Assembly (NCBI RefSeq): GCF_041381155.1
Contig: NC_091137.1
Coordinates: 23,295,655-23,359,654, forward strand
Direction: 5' to 3'
Source of the DNA: Argopecten irradians
Lineage: Eukaryota > Mollusca > Bivalvia > Pectinida > Pectinidae
Length of the DNA stretch: 64,000 nucleotides
Positions 1 through 13,300 of the stretch are shown piece by piece (positions within the stretch are counted from its first letter, which is position 1; every line of letters starts with the position of its first letter). The notes under the pieces are model-generated. The model was not told where the DNA came from, ran no database searches, and saw nothing but the letters and a program-made list of their open reading frames with translations. Position numbers and translations under genes: made by a program.

Positions 1-434
1 TTGTAATTTGACAATTTAGTGTATAACTCTCGTAATTGCAAGTCGCAAATAAGAGGCACCACAACATGGGATCCATAGCAGGTGCTCGTATATGCAATTC
101 AATATTTCGTTTATCGACAATAATCGCATGTATACAAAATCTAAATTTACCCTGAAATATGATAACCTAAAAAATGATATAAAGAGTTCTTTTTGTGCCT
201 TAACAAACCATATCGGTATGCTATTTTTGTTTTTGTTTACAGATACGAATACAAGTTCCCCGTATTGGGCCTCATTTAAAGTGTGACTGGTAATGCTTGA
301 TTAAGCTGACTGCTTACCAACACGAATTGTTTAACAATGGAGGACGGGCCTTGCTATAAGGGTGCGAAACGTCAATGTACCAAGAGTGTTGCAGATATAT
401 AAACCATACATATGAATGTGATCAATAATTCTAA

Positions 435-1390
435 ATGACTATTTCTTTGCCCGTTGGTGTCATGACAGCTGATGAAAAGCCAGAATCAAGCCATGAATAT
501 AATTTTTTTCTCGATAGACAACTTCAGAACAAACTTTTGGAGTTTGACGAACAGGATATAGATTCAAGGTATTTTCAAAATGTCAAACTTGAAGGAAAAG
601 CTTACAGAGCACAGGTGCGAAGTGAGGAAGTCACAGGATGGGTATTTGACACTAAAACTAACTTTAGAAAACCAGAAAAAGAATCTAATAAACAGCAAAG
701 AGAATTCATTCAGCCTTGGAAAGACTACAAGGCAAAACAACAAAAAGATGATTCCTATATGTTTAGACATTATGGTGACTTGAAAAAGTATATTCAACAG
801 TATCGTGAGGAGCATTCAAATGTGTTTGGATTTCGACCTCCCGGAGTTCCAATGAAGTCGGATGCTCCAGTAGGGGAAATCCGGAAATATCTTAATCATC
901 ATTCTGCTCCAACTCCCAGTGCCGGTGCTACACATCATAATCAAACCTCAGCACACAACCACACCTCATCACAAACTCAGGTTTCAACTGTATGCACGCA
1001 GTGTACAAATTCCAGTGGAAATCAGCAGTTACTAACTGCTTCTATGTACTATACTAATCGGAAAGATAGTTCAGTTTCCTTACCAAATGGTGCTTCAGTG
1101 AGTAACTCTCGTAACAACCATAACAGTCATAGCCACGGACATCATTGTAGTAAGCACAACAATCATATAAATCCGGATCATGCCTATAAATATAAGTTAG
1201 CCCCTGAAGCTGCCTGGCGATCAGATTCAGTTCAATCTTCATGTGTTGATTCGGACCGGAATGATGGTGTTAGGACTCCAAGAATAAACTCTGCGAAAGG
1301 AGATCGAGGAAAATCCCCGACTAAGGTTATGGTTCCAGCCGGTGCTTCCAATGGGCCCCCTAAAGGCCATCCATTGCAGAGCGTCACAGT
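435..1390 (+). CDS. Exon 1 of the uncharacterised gene (start codon exon)
   Basis: This exon encodes residues 1-318 plus two bases of codon 319. It ends at a strong donor (CACAGT then GTAAGTATG), so the TAA at 1392-1394 lies in the intron. The N-terminal part contains YFQNVKLEGKAYRAQVR and FGFRPPGVP; the second half is low-complexity and His-rich, with a CTQC pair near residue 190. Upstream, a long pyrimidine tract ending in TTTACAG at 240 looks like the 3' splice site of a 5' UTR exon. Confidence 0.8.
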
Positions 1391-4300
1391 GTAAGTATGA
1401 TCGGTGGGAAATTATAAATTTACCGGTAATATAAAAATTTAGTTAGCAAACAGTACATAGTATGTGCATGGTCTATGCTTCTTACAGCGCTGTAAGGCCA
1501 TATTATCTTAGATGCCAGCTAGACCTTGAAATTATTAAGAATAACAAAATGTATCTAGTGTTGGCTGCAGCTTCACCCTGCATCAATAATTTACTAATTT
1601 TAACATTAAGGTACTCGTCAGTTAATTCAAACTCATGTATGTTATAGTCCCTGCATGGGACTTATTAATAATTTGTCTGCTTTATAGAATACGATGATAG
1701 CTTTTATGATATTAATTTTGAGTAAGTTGATTGGGAGGCTAAATAAAAAATAGTCAAGGTTTCCTTTATATAAGATGCCTTTAATTTATGTTGCCGGCAT
1801 GTATGCTCCACAAAGTAATTGTGGGGCCATTAAAAGCTGACTATATGTTTCCAAAACAAAATTATCAACAAGTTTTTCACCAACAATCATAACACCATGA
1901 TCATCTAGATATTGATGGCATAGACTAAATTACAACATGCTGTATGTTAGTTCCCCCACATCTGTATAATGAATTTAGGTCCATTTTGGTGTTTGACCCG
2001 ATGGCATTGTAATATAGTCATTGAACAACTGTGTGGTGATTAGGTGGAAAGACAGGGAAGTGTAAGACAACCTGAATAAAATTCTTGTCTACAATACATA
2101 TATGTACATGCAAACATCAAATTAATTCTTTCAGCTGCCTGCATAGGTTGAAACTTTGAACCAGTATATATTTTCAATCCTTTTTGAAGACCTTCAGTTT
2201 GTAGCATATATGGAAACTTGTGGCAGGTTTTATAGTACTGGTCAGTAATTTTGCTTTGTGTTCTACACAATGTATTATCATGATCACTTTGTTATCAATC
2301 ATTTATAGAAATAAAGTGAATCAATGATATATAATGTTACAATTAATTTTGGTTGGTATTTCATGTCATGGTAATATCATTGATGATTTTAAGTTTCATT
2401 GCTGCTTTGGTCTTTTTTGTGATTTTGGACTACAGCATTACATGTTTCAGTCTTAATTAACTTTTAAGTTAAAACACAGAGTATTCATTTAAAGAAATTC
2501 TAAGAAGAATTCAAAGTGGGGAAATATTCTTTGGCAAAGAGACTGTAAAAGCTTTAATGTGATAAAGAAGTTTTGTATAAAAATGTAATGATGATTTATT
2601 CAATATACAATGTATTATGATATCATTTTATGTGTGTTGTTTAGTTTTGACAATTTATTCATATCTAAATAATGATAATAGATTGAGGCTCATATATATA
2701 TAATTGTTTTTCATTCATTTGGATAGTGAAACTCTTACATCAATACTAGTACTAGATAAGGTGTTGAATTGTTCGTTATCAATACATTTTTTTTTAATTA
2801 CCATATTTGATTAATGGCACGTTTCTCAGCATGGGATGTTTACTCTGCTCTGTGAAATGTCTGGAATACATTGATCGAGAACTTGTGGCCTTAACTTACA
2901 TGTCACCAGGTGATAGAACTTTACCCAATTATTTTGATATTGATTAAACATGTCCAGGAATATTGACTGAACATCTTTCTTTAACTCAATAAACTGTTTG
3001 CCTGTACATATTGTTTAAATGTTGTCAAAAACATAAGTAGATTGGAAAATTTGTTTTGGGGCAATCCTATTATCAAATATTTTTGGGTGCGGATAAAGTG
3101 TAAGGAACATTTCCAATACACCATACTGTGCACGCTTAAGGCCTAACTTTTCATTCATGGATTAATGGTTAAGCTTTTCAAGTCAATATATATTTATTTC
3201 TAGATAACTTTTTTAAAGATATATACTACTGGGATACTTTAAATGGAATTAATTTTAGTGTCACTCATTTAAAAAACTTCACAGCTTTGGAATTTCCCAC
3301 ATTTCTTTTTCAAGATACCATTCATGTGATTTAAAAGTTTGTGAACTGTAGCATAATTTATCAAGATTACCATCCAAATAATGAGGTTTTATTGCTCTTC
3401 AATCAGGTTCTGTATATTCTTCCTGAATCTGGAGGAATTGGCAGTTTTATAAAATGTGATTTAACAATAGTCATTTGTTAAATACATGTTTAAGCAATTA
3501 CATCAGATACATTCACATGTACATATATATATATACAGTTTTTACTTTGTCCCGCATTACTATCCTATTATGTAATTGTGTTCGTTTTGTATGTCTTGAT
3601 AAAAGGGCAGATCTTCTGAAAATTTGACAATTTTGTTTTGTCCACATGGTTGGAATTATACTCTCTTGTCCCATATATAGCTAGCTATAGGTACAGTTTA
3701 TACATTCAGAGTATAGAATTAAAACCCAATAAAACCTGACTGATGTATCAAAGTCATTGGATGACAAGTCTGGGACATTGTTATAAATATTTGGTTAGAT
3801 TGATAGAACCATTTTCTTTATAAATACTCATTACTGTACTGCAGAACATGCATGTACATGATAATTTTTAATGACAATGAATTCTGCCTCAAACTGATTA
3901 AATACTTTACCCGGTAATTTTATTTACATTCATTGGCTTTCAATTTCAAGTTAAAATCAACCTTAAATAGTAAAATACAAAGATATGATACAGTTAGCAA
4001 CACAAATCTGATGGTGATATTCAGAAGTATCATTTGTTTGTTCAGACACTTTCTAATCTTCATTGTATATTGTCTATTTCTTCTTGTAATATGTTAAAAT
4101 GTTCCTAAGGCATATAATTTTATATATGAAATATAGTATATGCATTACTTGTAGCTTTTGATAGTGTGAATTAAATGAAACCAAACAAATGTGAATATTG
4201 TATTCAAAATATACAGGTCTACCCAATATTTATTTATTTATTATTACTGTAACTCTTTGATCCATATGGTCGTATTCAGGATAGTGTCTGAATTTAAACT

Positions 4301-7300
4301 GGCAGCTAGTGTGATCATCTGACGCTATTACTATTAGTAATAATTATTCTGTGGTTTAAACTTTGTAACACCACATCATATATAACAGTTAACGTGTCAT
4401 ATTTATATAATGTGCACAGTATATTTTTAATAACAAAAACCTCTGATATGTACAGCATGTATGTATCGATTATCTCGCTGTAATTTAGTTTAATTAGTAG
4501 CTAGAAGAACAAATTGTGGGAAAATTTTGAAATCTAATTAATTTGACTGTGATACCATCACATTAATACTTAATTGTCTTGATTATCTACTAAACAATAT
4601 ATATCATATGTAGATATGTGTACAGTGCATATATGTACATGTATGTAGGCTCAAAATTGCTTATCTATTTTTATTCTACTCAGATTTAAGTTAAAGGGTC
4701 CATAATTATAACACATAGGATCACAATCATCACATGCATTATATATCTAGCTAATTGTATTTATTGAAAATCAAAATTTGCAATTATACATTGTCAAGTA
4801 CACTTTAACTGATTTTTATTATACTAGCTATTATGGTACTTGAAAAGGAAGACATTTCTTTGTTCAAAGGTTTTATTGTACCCAATAAACCTAATTCTCT
4901 CATTATATGTAAACTTTGCAATCCTCATGTGCATATTGTATACATTTCAATAGGCTGAGAGTGCAAAGAGTACTTCAGGATATATCATGTAGTGTATACC
5001 TCTATAGATAAATTACCTTTTCAGATTGACTGAGAAATAATACTATGGATGACTAGACATGCATGTTTTACTGACATTCTCTCTCTATGACACTGTAAAG
5101 ATAAAAAGATGTCCTTATCTTAGTAAACAGAATGGACATTAATGCTCATGTCGTCTTGTAAAGCAATAAATTAACCTTACTGGTGATCGTATTTAATTTG
5201 TACATCACCGAAGAAGTCTGACCGTCTTTACAAATGCAGATTCTTTCCTAGGAGAGAAAATCCTAATAGGTACAGTACATTGAAAATAAAGCCTATTTAT
5301 TGACTGTTCAGTGATTTATGTATGCTGTGTTAGGTTTGAGCTTAATGTTGAAAGCTAATATACACAAACGACCATATAAATTATGTCAGGTGGAAGGCTA
5401 GTGTTGAATTGGTTATACCTGCCCCAAAGAAAACCTCTTAAGCCTGTTACAACAAGCAATTGTAGAGCTGTTCAAGAAAGTTTAAAAGGAAAAGTGAGTA
5501 CATGGGTTTTTTTCTATTGCAGTAGATGTCATTGGATTTTGATGTCAATTTATTGTTGGGATGATATTGTTCAGCACTACTGAAAAGCAATTGTATGAAC
5601 ACATTGATCTAAGACAGATTTTGTTCTCTTCAAAAAATTCTTCAGTGAAAAATTTTAAATTTCAGACTTCCTTTTGTATATTTGGAATTGTTAAGGAAGT
5701 TAATTCACAGACTAAAGGAGTTCTCAGGAGTTGTTGGTTGTTGAAATTTGTTTTAAACACTCTGTAAATTTACACTATTTTATTAAAACAGGTCCATTGT
5801 TGACCTTCTTTGAAACCAATATTTGTTACACCAATAGAGCCATATATCCAACAGATGAATTGGCTTTCCTTCTTAAGAAATAGATATGTTCTGTTTGTAC
5901 AGTCTGTGTGAATATATATTTCAAAAGAGAGCTTTGTTTGTTTGTGTTTGATCTTATCATGATACGACATTAAAGGTATTTTCAGTGTTGATTAGTGAAA
6001 CAGAGACGGTTCTCGTTTCCAAATTGGACTTTCACTGGATGTGATACCTGTGTAGCTAAATCAGGTCTACCCAAGCTTTTTTTCTTGTGGGTAAATACGC
6101 TCAGTTCATCAGAACTACAAGTAATTGCCTTTGGTCAATTAAGATAAAATTATATGTTACAATCCAATAATATATTCTTCAATAACTGCATTCAAACACA
6201 TTTTTTAATTACTAGCTAATAGTAATTCAATCCATTTATACTAGTTATAATGATATTACTCATCTGAGCTTTTGAAGAAAAAAGTTAATTGAAAAATTTT
6301 GTCCTAGGCTTATACATGTATATACTTTGAATGTTCATATAACTGCTGTAGAATCTCATATCTTATTTTCTTGTACATTTTTTTTATCAGATCTTTTATC
6401 TAGAACATGTAGTGACAGAGATTTATTTGAAGTCGGGTGTGTGTTGGTTTCAATTTGGATACCAGTTATTTTCCCAATCTTGTTGACTAGTACGTGTACA
6501 ATCCTAGGAATTTTAAATGTTACTGTCAGGTTACAAAGCTAGCTTTAATATTCATGGACAGATCAATTATTGCTTTTTTGAAAAGCAATATCTATCAGTC
6601 AGGGTTAACTGTTGTTGGTGTATGATGAGTTACAGTTAAATAACACTTTACATTTCCATTAACGGCAAGCTTTATCAAATTACCTGTTCTGAGAATCATC
6701 ATACATATAAATATTTCATGGCCTAGTTGTATAAGTAATACTGTTTTAAAAATCACTGACGAGAAAGATGTTCACATGTTAGGTTATTTATCACGGAAGT
6801 TTCAACAATTTAATTCATCACATTAAAATATTTTGGTAATAACTGTAAACGAGAGTTCTTACATTAAAATGTTTTTTAAATGACCCATGTAAAATTAGCT
6901 TCATTATCCATTATAAAATATGTTTACATAATGACCTGTACGTAAACATTTGTGGTAGGTACAGCAAAATAGACCAATTATGTAGTTCAGTAATGGTAAT
7001 TATATATGAAAGAGCTATACATGGAGGTAGTTATTAACTTGTTTTCAAAGTATTGGCTTTGGGCCTGTGAAATGCTGGGATGAATGGCTACCAAGTTTAC
7101 TCAAGTGAATGGCCTTGACCTTCATTCAAGTTCAAATGGGTCAAATAGGCAAAAATCTTTAAACAACTTCTTCTAAATAACTAAAAGTCCTAGAGACAGG
7201 ATATTGAACTTGTTGCATGATGCAATCATGGTCTAATTCATCAAATATATCAGAACCTGAACTTCTTCTATTAAAAGAGTTCCTTGTTTAGCCACTGCTA

Positions 7301-10300
7301 TATATTCTTTGAGGTGTTGTATTATGCCAATAGTCAGATGACCGTTAAGGTCTATGGGTCTCTTGTATAGGAAAAAAGTAGATTTAAGTTATGTGATTTT
7401 TTTTTACCCAGTAAGGAAACATTGAGTCATTACAATGCCTTAAAACATCTCATAAAAAACGTCGGAGATTAGCATAAATCAGACTGAAAGTTCGAAAAAG
7501 TGTACAATAATATAAAGAAGCCTTTGGGAAAATAACGTCTTAGGGCGAAACTCTTTTCAAAAGGAAAATACCGATCAATAACAGAGAAAAACAAACATGT
7601 TTTTCATAAGCAAATAAGACCACAAATCAATACTAGTAGACAATAAGGCATTGATAACCAGCATAAACCTTTGATCATCAACATAGAGGACTTATATGGG
7701 TCAAAGAGGGATTATCATTTGAATACAACATTTAATAGACTGTTGGCGGACACGAGTACCTACCAGCGGTATGGATTCCCCGTGAAGAACAGTGATGGTT
7801 AAAGTTTGAAATGTAGAAACGGGAGAGAAAACCACTGTTGAACATGAAATATAGCTAAATACAAAACACAAATTGCCATCAGTGTATAAAATATTAAAAA
7901 ATGATAATATAATATAAAAAAAAACACAAATAATGTTTGCATCATGTTATTTTCCTCGGACCACAGTAATGACTTTTGTTAGATAATCTTAGGATAGTTC
8001 AAACCCAACTATATAAGCACTATCCTCGTAATTTAATACATCTGTGTTGACCAAGGACCGAAGAGGCGTATGTGTGACGGTGTGCTCTTACTGAAATAAG
8101 ATACAACGCAAGAGTACCCTCCAGCTGCAGTAAAAACCGTTGACCAGAACATATTCGCTTATGTTCACACTGATGCATCTTTTTAGACATTTTCCAAAAT
8201 TCTCAATATTGTAACTCTCCTTTCTGATTCATTCCGCGACTTGGTATTTGAAATTTCCTCAATGAGGATTGAGCACGAATCTGCAGCAACTTTCTTTTCA
8301 CAAGAGAAAGTCCTACCAATCCCTGTCAATTGCCATCAAAAAGTTATTGTTGCTTTTGCCTGGTTTAGTTTTCTCGTTTCCCTTTGTTTAAAAAGACTGT
8401 TAGCTATATTTAAGCTGCTTGACCGTTTCCCTGTGACGTCAGCTGTCATAAATGTATTCAAGCATTCTGACAAAGCCCAGGTTTGATTCTTGTGGTTGAG
8501 GTTTATCCTAGTTTGAATTCCTGATATCCTCATCTGTATTTCTAAATCTAGAATATAATCCATATATCATTTATAGTATTCCCACCGTGGTCTTATTTCC
8601 TGTAGTATTCTACCTTTGATATAATATCAGACGATCATTGCTGCTCCTGGTTACATTATGTAGCTTCGATTAACTTCCGATACATTTAAAAGACGGGCGA
8701 TTGCAATGTGCTGCATTTAACATGTGTTCATTCAGAAGTTATGTTTTTTTACAAATGTGTTGGGAATGTTCAAGACACTGAGATTTTGGTCGATAAACAC
8801 GTAACTGTACAGAAATCTTATCATTGTCAAAAGAAACGGGGAAATATGACTGCAACGTCGAATTAGAGATGTATGTTCACTCAAGTTGCCATTAATGTGT
8901 TCTGTTTGAAACCCCGTATAAAGGAGATGGAACGACTGCTACGTTCATTGTTAGTATAATGTGAGTTGTTTAGGATATGCTAGCTGGCTTCTCTGAAAGT
9001 ATGGACAAGAGTATTGTCACCATTATAAAGACAAACAACACGAACACACTGCAGTCTCCTAAGACAGACGTACACTCGCCACACCGTCGCAACACTCTAT
9101 GGTGATAGTCCTTAAATACTCTTTGCTGTTGATTTATGATTTATACTCACAAATAAATGTTATTGTTAACAGTATAGACAGTTAAAACGCTTTTATATAT
9201 TCTATTAGATATACGTACTTCGTCTATCTCCATGAATACGTTCTATATCGTATTCCAGCTTGTCAACATGTCTGTATGGGGTGGTTTCAACCTTAAGGTC
9301 ATATTCGATTTTATGTCAAAAATCATCTGCCAGGTAGTCAATGTCAGTAATTCTAAACGAAAGTCACTGAATGCCGATTCTGTTCCCCCTTCTTGTGGCT
9401 CAAATGGCTCAAACGAATACTGATACTCTACAAATGGTTCGATATGATTCAAATTATTACCGCATAGTAACTTATATTGAATGTAAATAAATAGAGATAA
9501 ACTCAATGTATCGCTGAACACAATCGGCGTATAGTAGGTACTGTGATTTGGTTTTTTGCCTCGCCGCTCCATAAAGTTGACAAATCATGAATTGGTAGCA
9601 TTAAAGAGCACTGAGTTATTAAATGGAATTTGATAAAGCGACAAAGACCAGGGTTACCAGATATTTACATTGTCAGCACGATATACATTACATTATACAC
9701 ATGTCAATTGTTAATGGCAGTTGATTGCAATCTTTTATCGGGCTTATTCACCCTTTACCGTTATATTTACTTAATACCTAACGCAAAAAATGAATAACTG
9801 AGGAACTACGGAACAGTCTATTGCATTCAGCAGGGATATATCAGGTAGCAAATATAATAGTTTAAAGATAATGTGTCATGACTAGGATTGTGTATTTAAA
9901 AAGGTTTAGGGTTATGGTTATTTCTGGATGGACAAATATGATAAAATATCAGTGTGTTATGTCTGTGTAAAAATACACATGATTGGCCGAGCATATCGGG
10001 CGTCTGGGGTAACACGTGAGACTACTAACAAATACAGGATGGGATATATTTTAAATTACCAGACAGGCTTACAATCCCTGAAACTTCAGCTATATGAACA
10101 CATTCTAGCAATATAGTACAACCTCTGAAACTTAAACTATAAGAATCCATTCTAAATCAACAATTACATGAAAAGTGGTAAGTCGTTGATACAAAATCAT
10201 CAGAAAACTTAATTTTCACTTTATTGTAAATTATAGTCTATAGCCCCACTTCGGAAATTCGATTTTTCAGTTCATTAGCTAGAGTGCTATTAGACGTTTT

Positions 10301-13300
10301 CCTCAATGAATATCTACCAAGATTTGGAATGAGTGTTGCTTTTTAGGAAGATCAGAACAAACAAAAAAAACTATTATATATTAAATACAGCTTAAACATA
10401 TCTCACTATTTAATAGTTCATTGCGTCACAACAGAATGTTTCAGTTGTATGTAAAATTGCAAAATTCTTCGGCTTCATGTATGATGACATCTGGACCAAC
10501 GATTGACGTTTGGTTAATAATACAAGTAGAAATATTTGATTATTGAAAATTGATGAGTGTTATTTCATTTCATCAAATTTATAGTAGCTAGCATATATGT
10601 AGACCTTTTAATGACACAAGTGCTCGACAGCTATCATAATTTCAAAACTAATATGCATTGATATCAACGTGCTCTTACTGGTATGTGAACATGTACATTT
10701 ATCTCTCTCTAGTGGATCAAAGGGTCATGTTTAAACAGGTTCACGTTCACGTTACGTTAAATATTGTTTTACGCCCAGAGGCATGAAAAGCCACCTACTA
10801 TGTAAGTACAGATTACTTTATGTACATGTTTAGGTGTCGGTTTGATCCTCTGTATGGATGTATCCGCTCGGATGGGTTCCATTGTAAGTGTAGGATAAAA
10901 CAAAATAAAATGCATTGCCCAGCGGTGTTGGGATTCACTATATATCATGTGTTTTATATAACATTTTGATCTGACTTTTCATATATATGTATACATTTGA
11001 TGTGGACGCTATGTGTGACTGTTACTCAACGATACTTAATGAATCCCAATGCTCCCACTTCATTATTTGATGCGCTGTTAGCTATCTAAAACATACCTTA
11101 TCATCAGGTATCTTATCACCATCTCTCGGCTTTATATTAGAATTTAGAATATTATTAAAAGGCGACTAAATTTGAACACTTTTCTGTTCTATTCTTTATC
11201 ATTTGACTTTTTCTTTTTGATTTAACGCTTGATACTTCTCCACATTTCGTCTAGAATTGATCGTTTGCCCATGGGAGGAATGTTTGTGTCCCTTCCTTCC
11301 GTTAACATAAATTTAATAGTTTGTCCGTTGGCAGCGTTATATGACCTGGTAGTGTCATCCTCGATATTTCAGGGGTTCCGATCATTTACGATCTCTACAC
11401 CCCTGGACTATCTCGTAGAAAAACTGGAGACAACAGAATAGAACAGGCAATTTAGTCCTTTGATGTACATCAAAAGAGCCGTATAACGATACACTGTGGT
11501 TGACTTTGGGCTTTGAAGTTGGGCGTCGCTCTCTCTGTAGTAAGGTAAGTAAAGGTAATCTTTGCTGGTCTCTTCAAAGGTAATCTTTGCTGGTCTGTGA
11601 TTGGTTCAGATCTGTTCACCTGAGCTGCTTTCAGTTTTACTATGAGATAGTCCAGAGGTGTAGAGATCGTAAGTGATTAGAACCCCTGGAGTATCGAGGA
11701 TGTGGTAGTGTTTGCTCTTAGTTAGTCCCAACAGTACATGTATGGATTGGTCATTACAAGGAGACGCGAAGCTAATTTTTCGTGTTCTCCAAAGACCGTC
11801 CTTACACAACCTCTACTATTAAAACTAGTACATATACTATGTATTTATCTCCAGATTCTAATATACCCAATAAGCAGGTACCTCAACATATAAAGACTTT
11901 TGTCAGAGAACAATTACGTCAGTATTTTTTCTTACTTACTGAACCTGTTGTGTATTAATTAATTACACAGGGCGTGGAGACTACCAAGGTAAGTGTTATT
12001 GGGAATATATAGCCACTATCTCTGTTCTCTGTTTGGTGTACTAAGCGGGACTATTGCACTCTTCAACCTTTTTTCAAACAATTATCCAGAAAATCTTAAT
12101 CAATTACCATTAAAATGATTAAAATCATTAAAAACTTAAAATTGCCAATGACCATTTTGAACCTTCATTTAAAGCTTTGGCTACTTCCATTCTGTTTTTA
12201 TCTTTTCTTGCATCATGCTTAATTGTGAACGTGTGATTGCAATGATACTACTGCAGAATATCAAATGTCCAGTTATTCCCAAAACAATATCGTACTTAGT
12301 TACATGACTGAAATATTCTTCAGTATACCCATAACAAATTATATAAAAGAAGTAATCCATAGCAGTATTACCTGGTGTGAGAGAATTATTATAATACCAC
12401 ATTCCAAATCATTGGAAGTTTTTTTCTGGATGCTGTGTTGACAAAGGTTGCTTAATATTGAATTATATACGTCTCCCACTAGTAGGAATGATTTATCTAT
12501 ACGGATAAACAACACTATCATTATTGTAAAACTTCTACTCAACATCAAAATTTTAGTACTTGTCATGAGTATCTAGTGTAGTTGTTAGTCTTCCTTTTCA
12601 TATATCCATTTAGATAGATTTCCTAACACATGCAAATATCCTTTAGATTCAAATTATTTGTAACGATTACCTCCCTTGGTATTGTTTATTCTGTTATAAC
12701 TCTATGAATAAGTTAGCATTTAGACTGGAGCACGTTTTTTCGTGGACTATATAACATTCAGTTAATGGAATTATCTGTCTATATGTTTGCCAGAGGAAAA
12801 GTACGGCGTTGTGCTTGTAAGGTAGAGACATTTTGCTTTCCATCACAAACATATATCATGCTTCAGATTTTTGCTATATAGTTAGACAGTGTCATAAACT
12901 AATTAGATGTAAATACTGTTAGCGACGGCAGACGACCATTTCAGAAGAAAATCTGTGTTTGGCAGGATCTGACGTATGTTTATGTTACATTTAAAGAGAA
13001 TGCATGATCTCCCTTGCGTTTGTAAAATAACGGTTTTGGAATGAATGATGTGATTCTGGTTAATTATGTCTGATATTTGTGCATTAGGATTTGTAAGTAC
13101 TGATCACAATTTCGTTCATCGTTTCATTATTATGAATGAAATTATATAATTCGGTCATTAATAAAGAGATCTTATTAAAATACATGTGCATACAACATTT
13201 ATGATACTCTTTCTTTAAAAAACAACAATGACAAAGGTTATTTAATTAAAAAATGTATTCCAGTTATGAAAAAAGGTAACACAATACTACATATATTTGG

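Noticed and set aside
5383-5499. Short open frame with an AG before it and GTGAGT after it
   Set aside because: The acceptor lacks a pyrimidine tract, and the frame it would need after exon 1 contains a stop, so it does not fit the gene.
9243-9572. 109-codon open frame on the minus strand inside the first intron of the uncharacterised gene
   Set aside because: No recognisable domain, no convincing splice sites or Kozak context, and the composition is like the surrounding intron.
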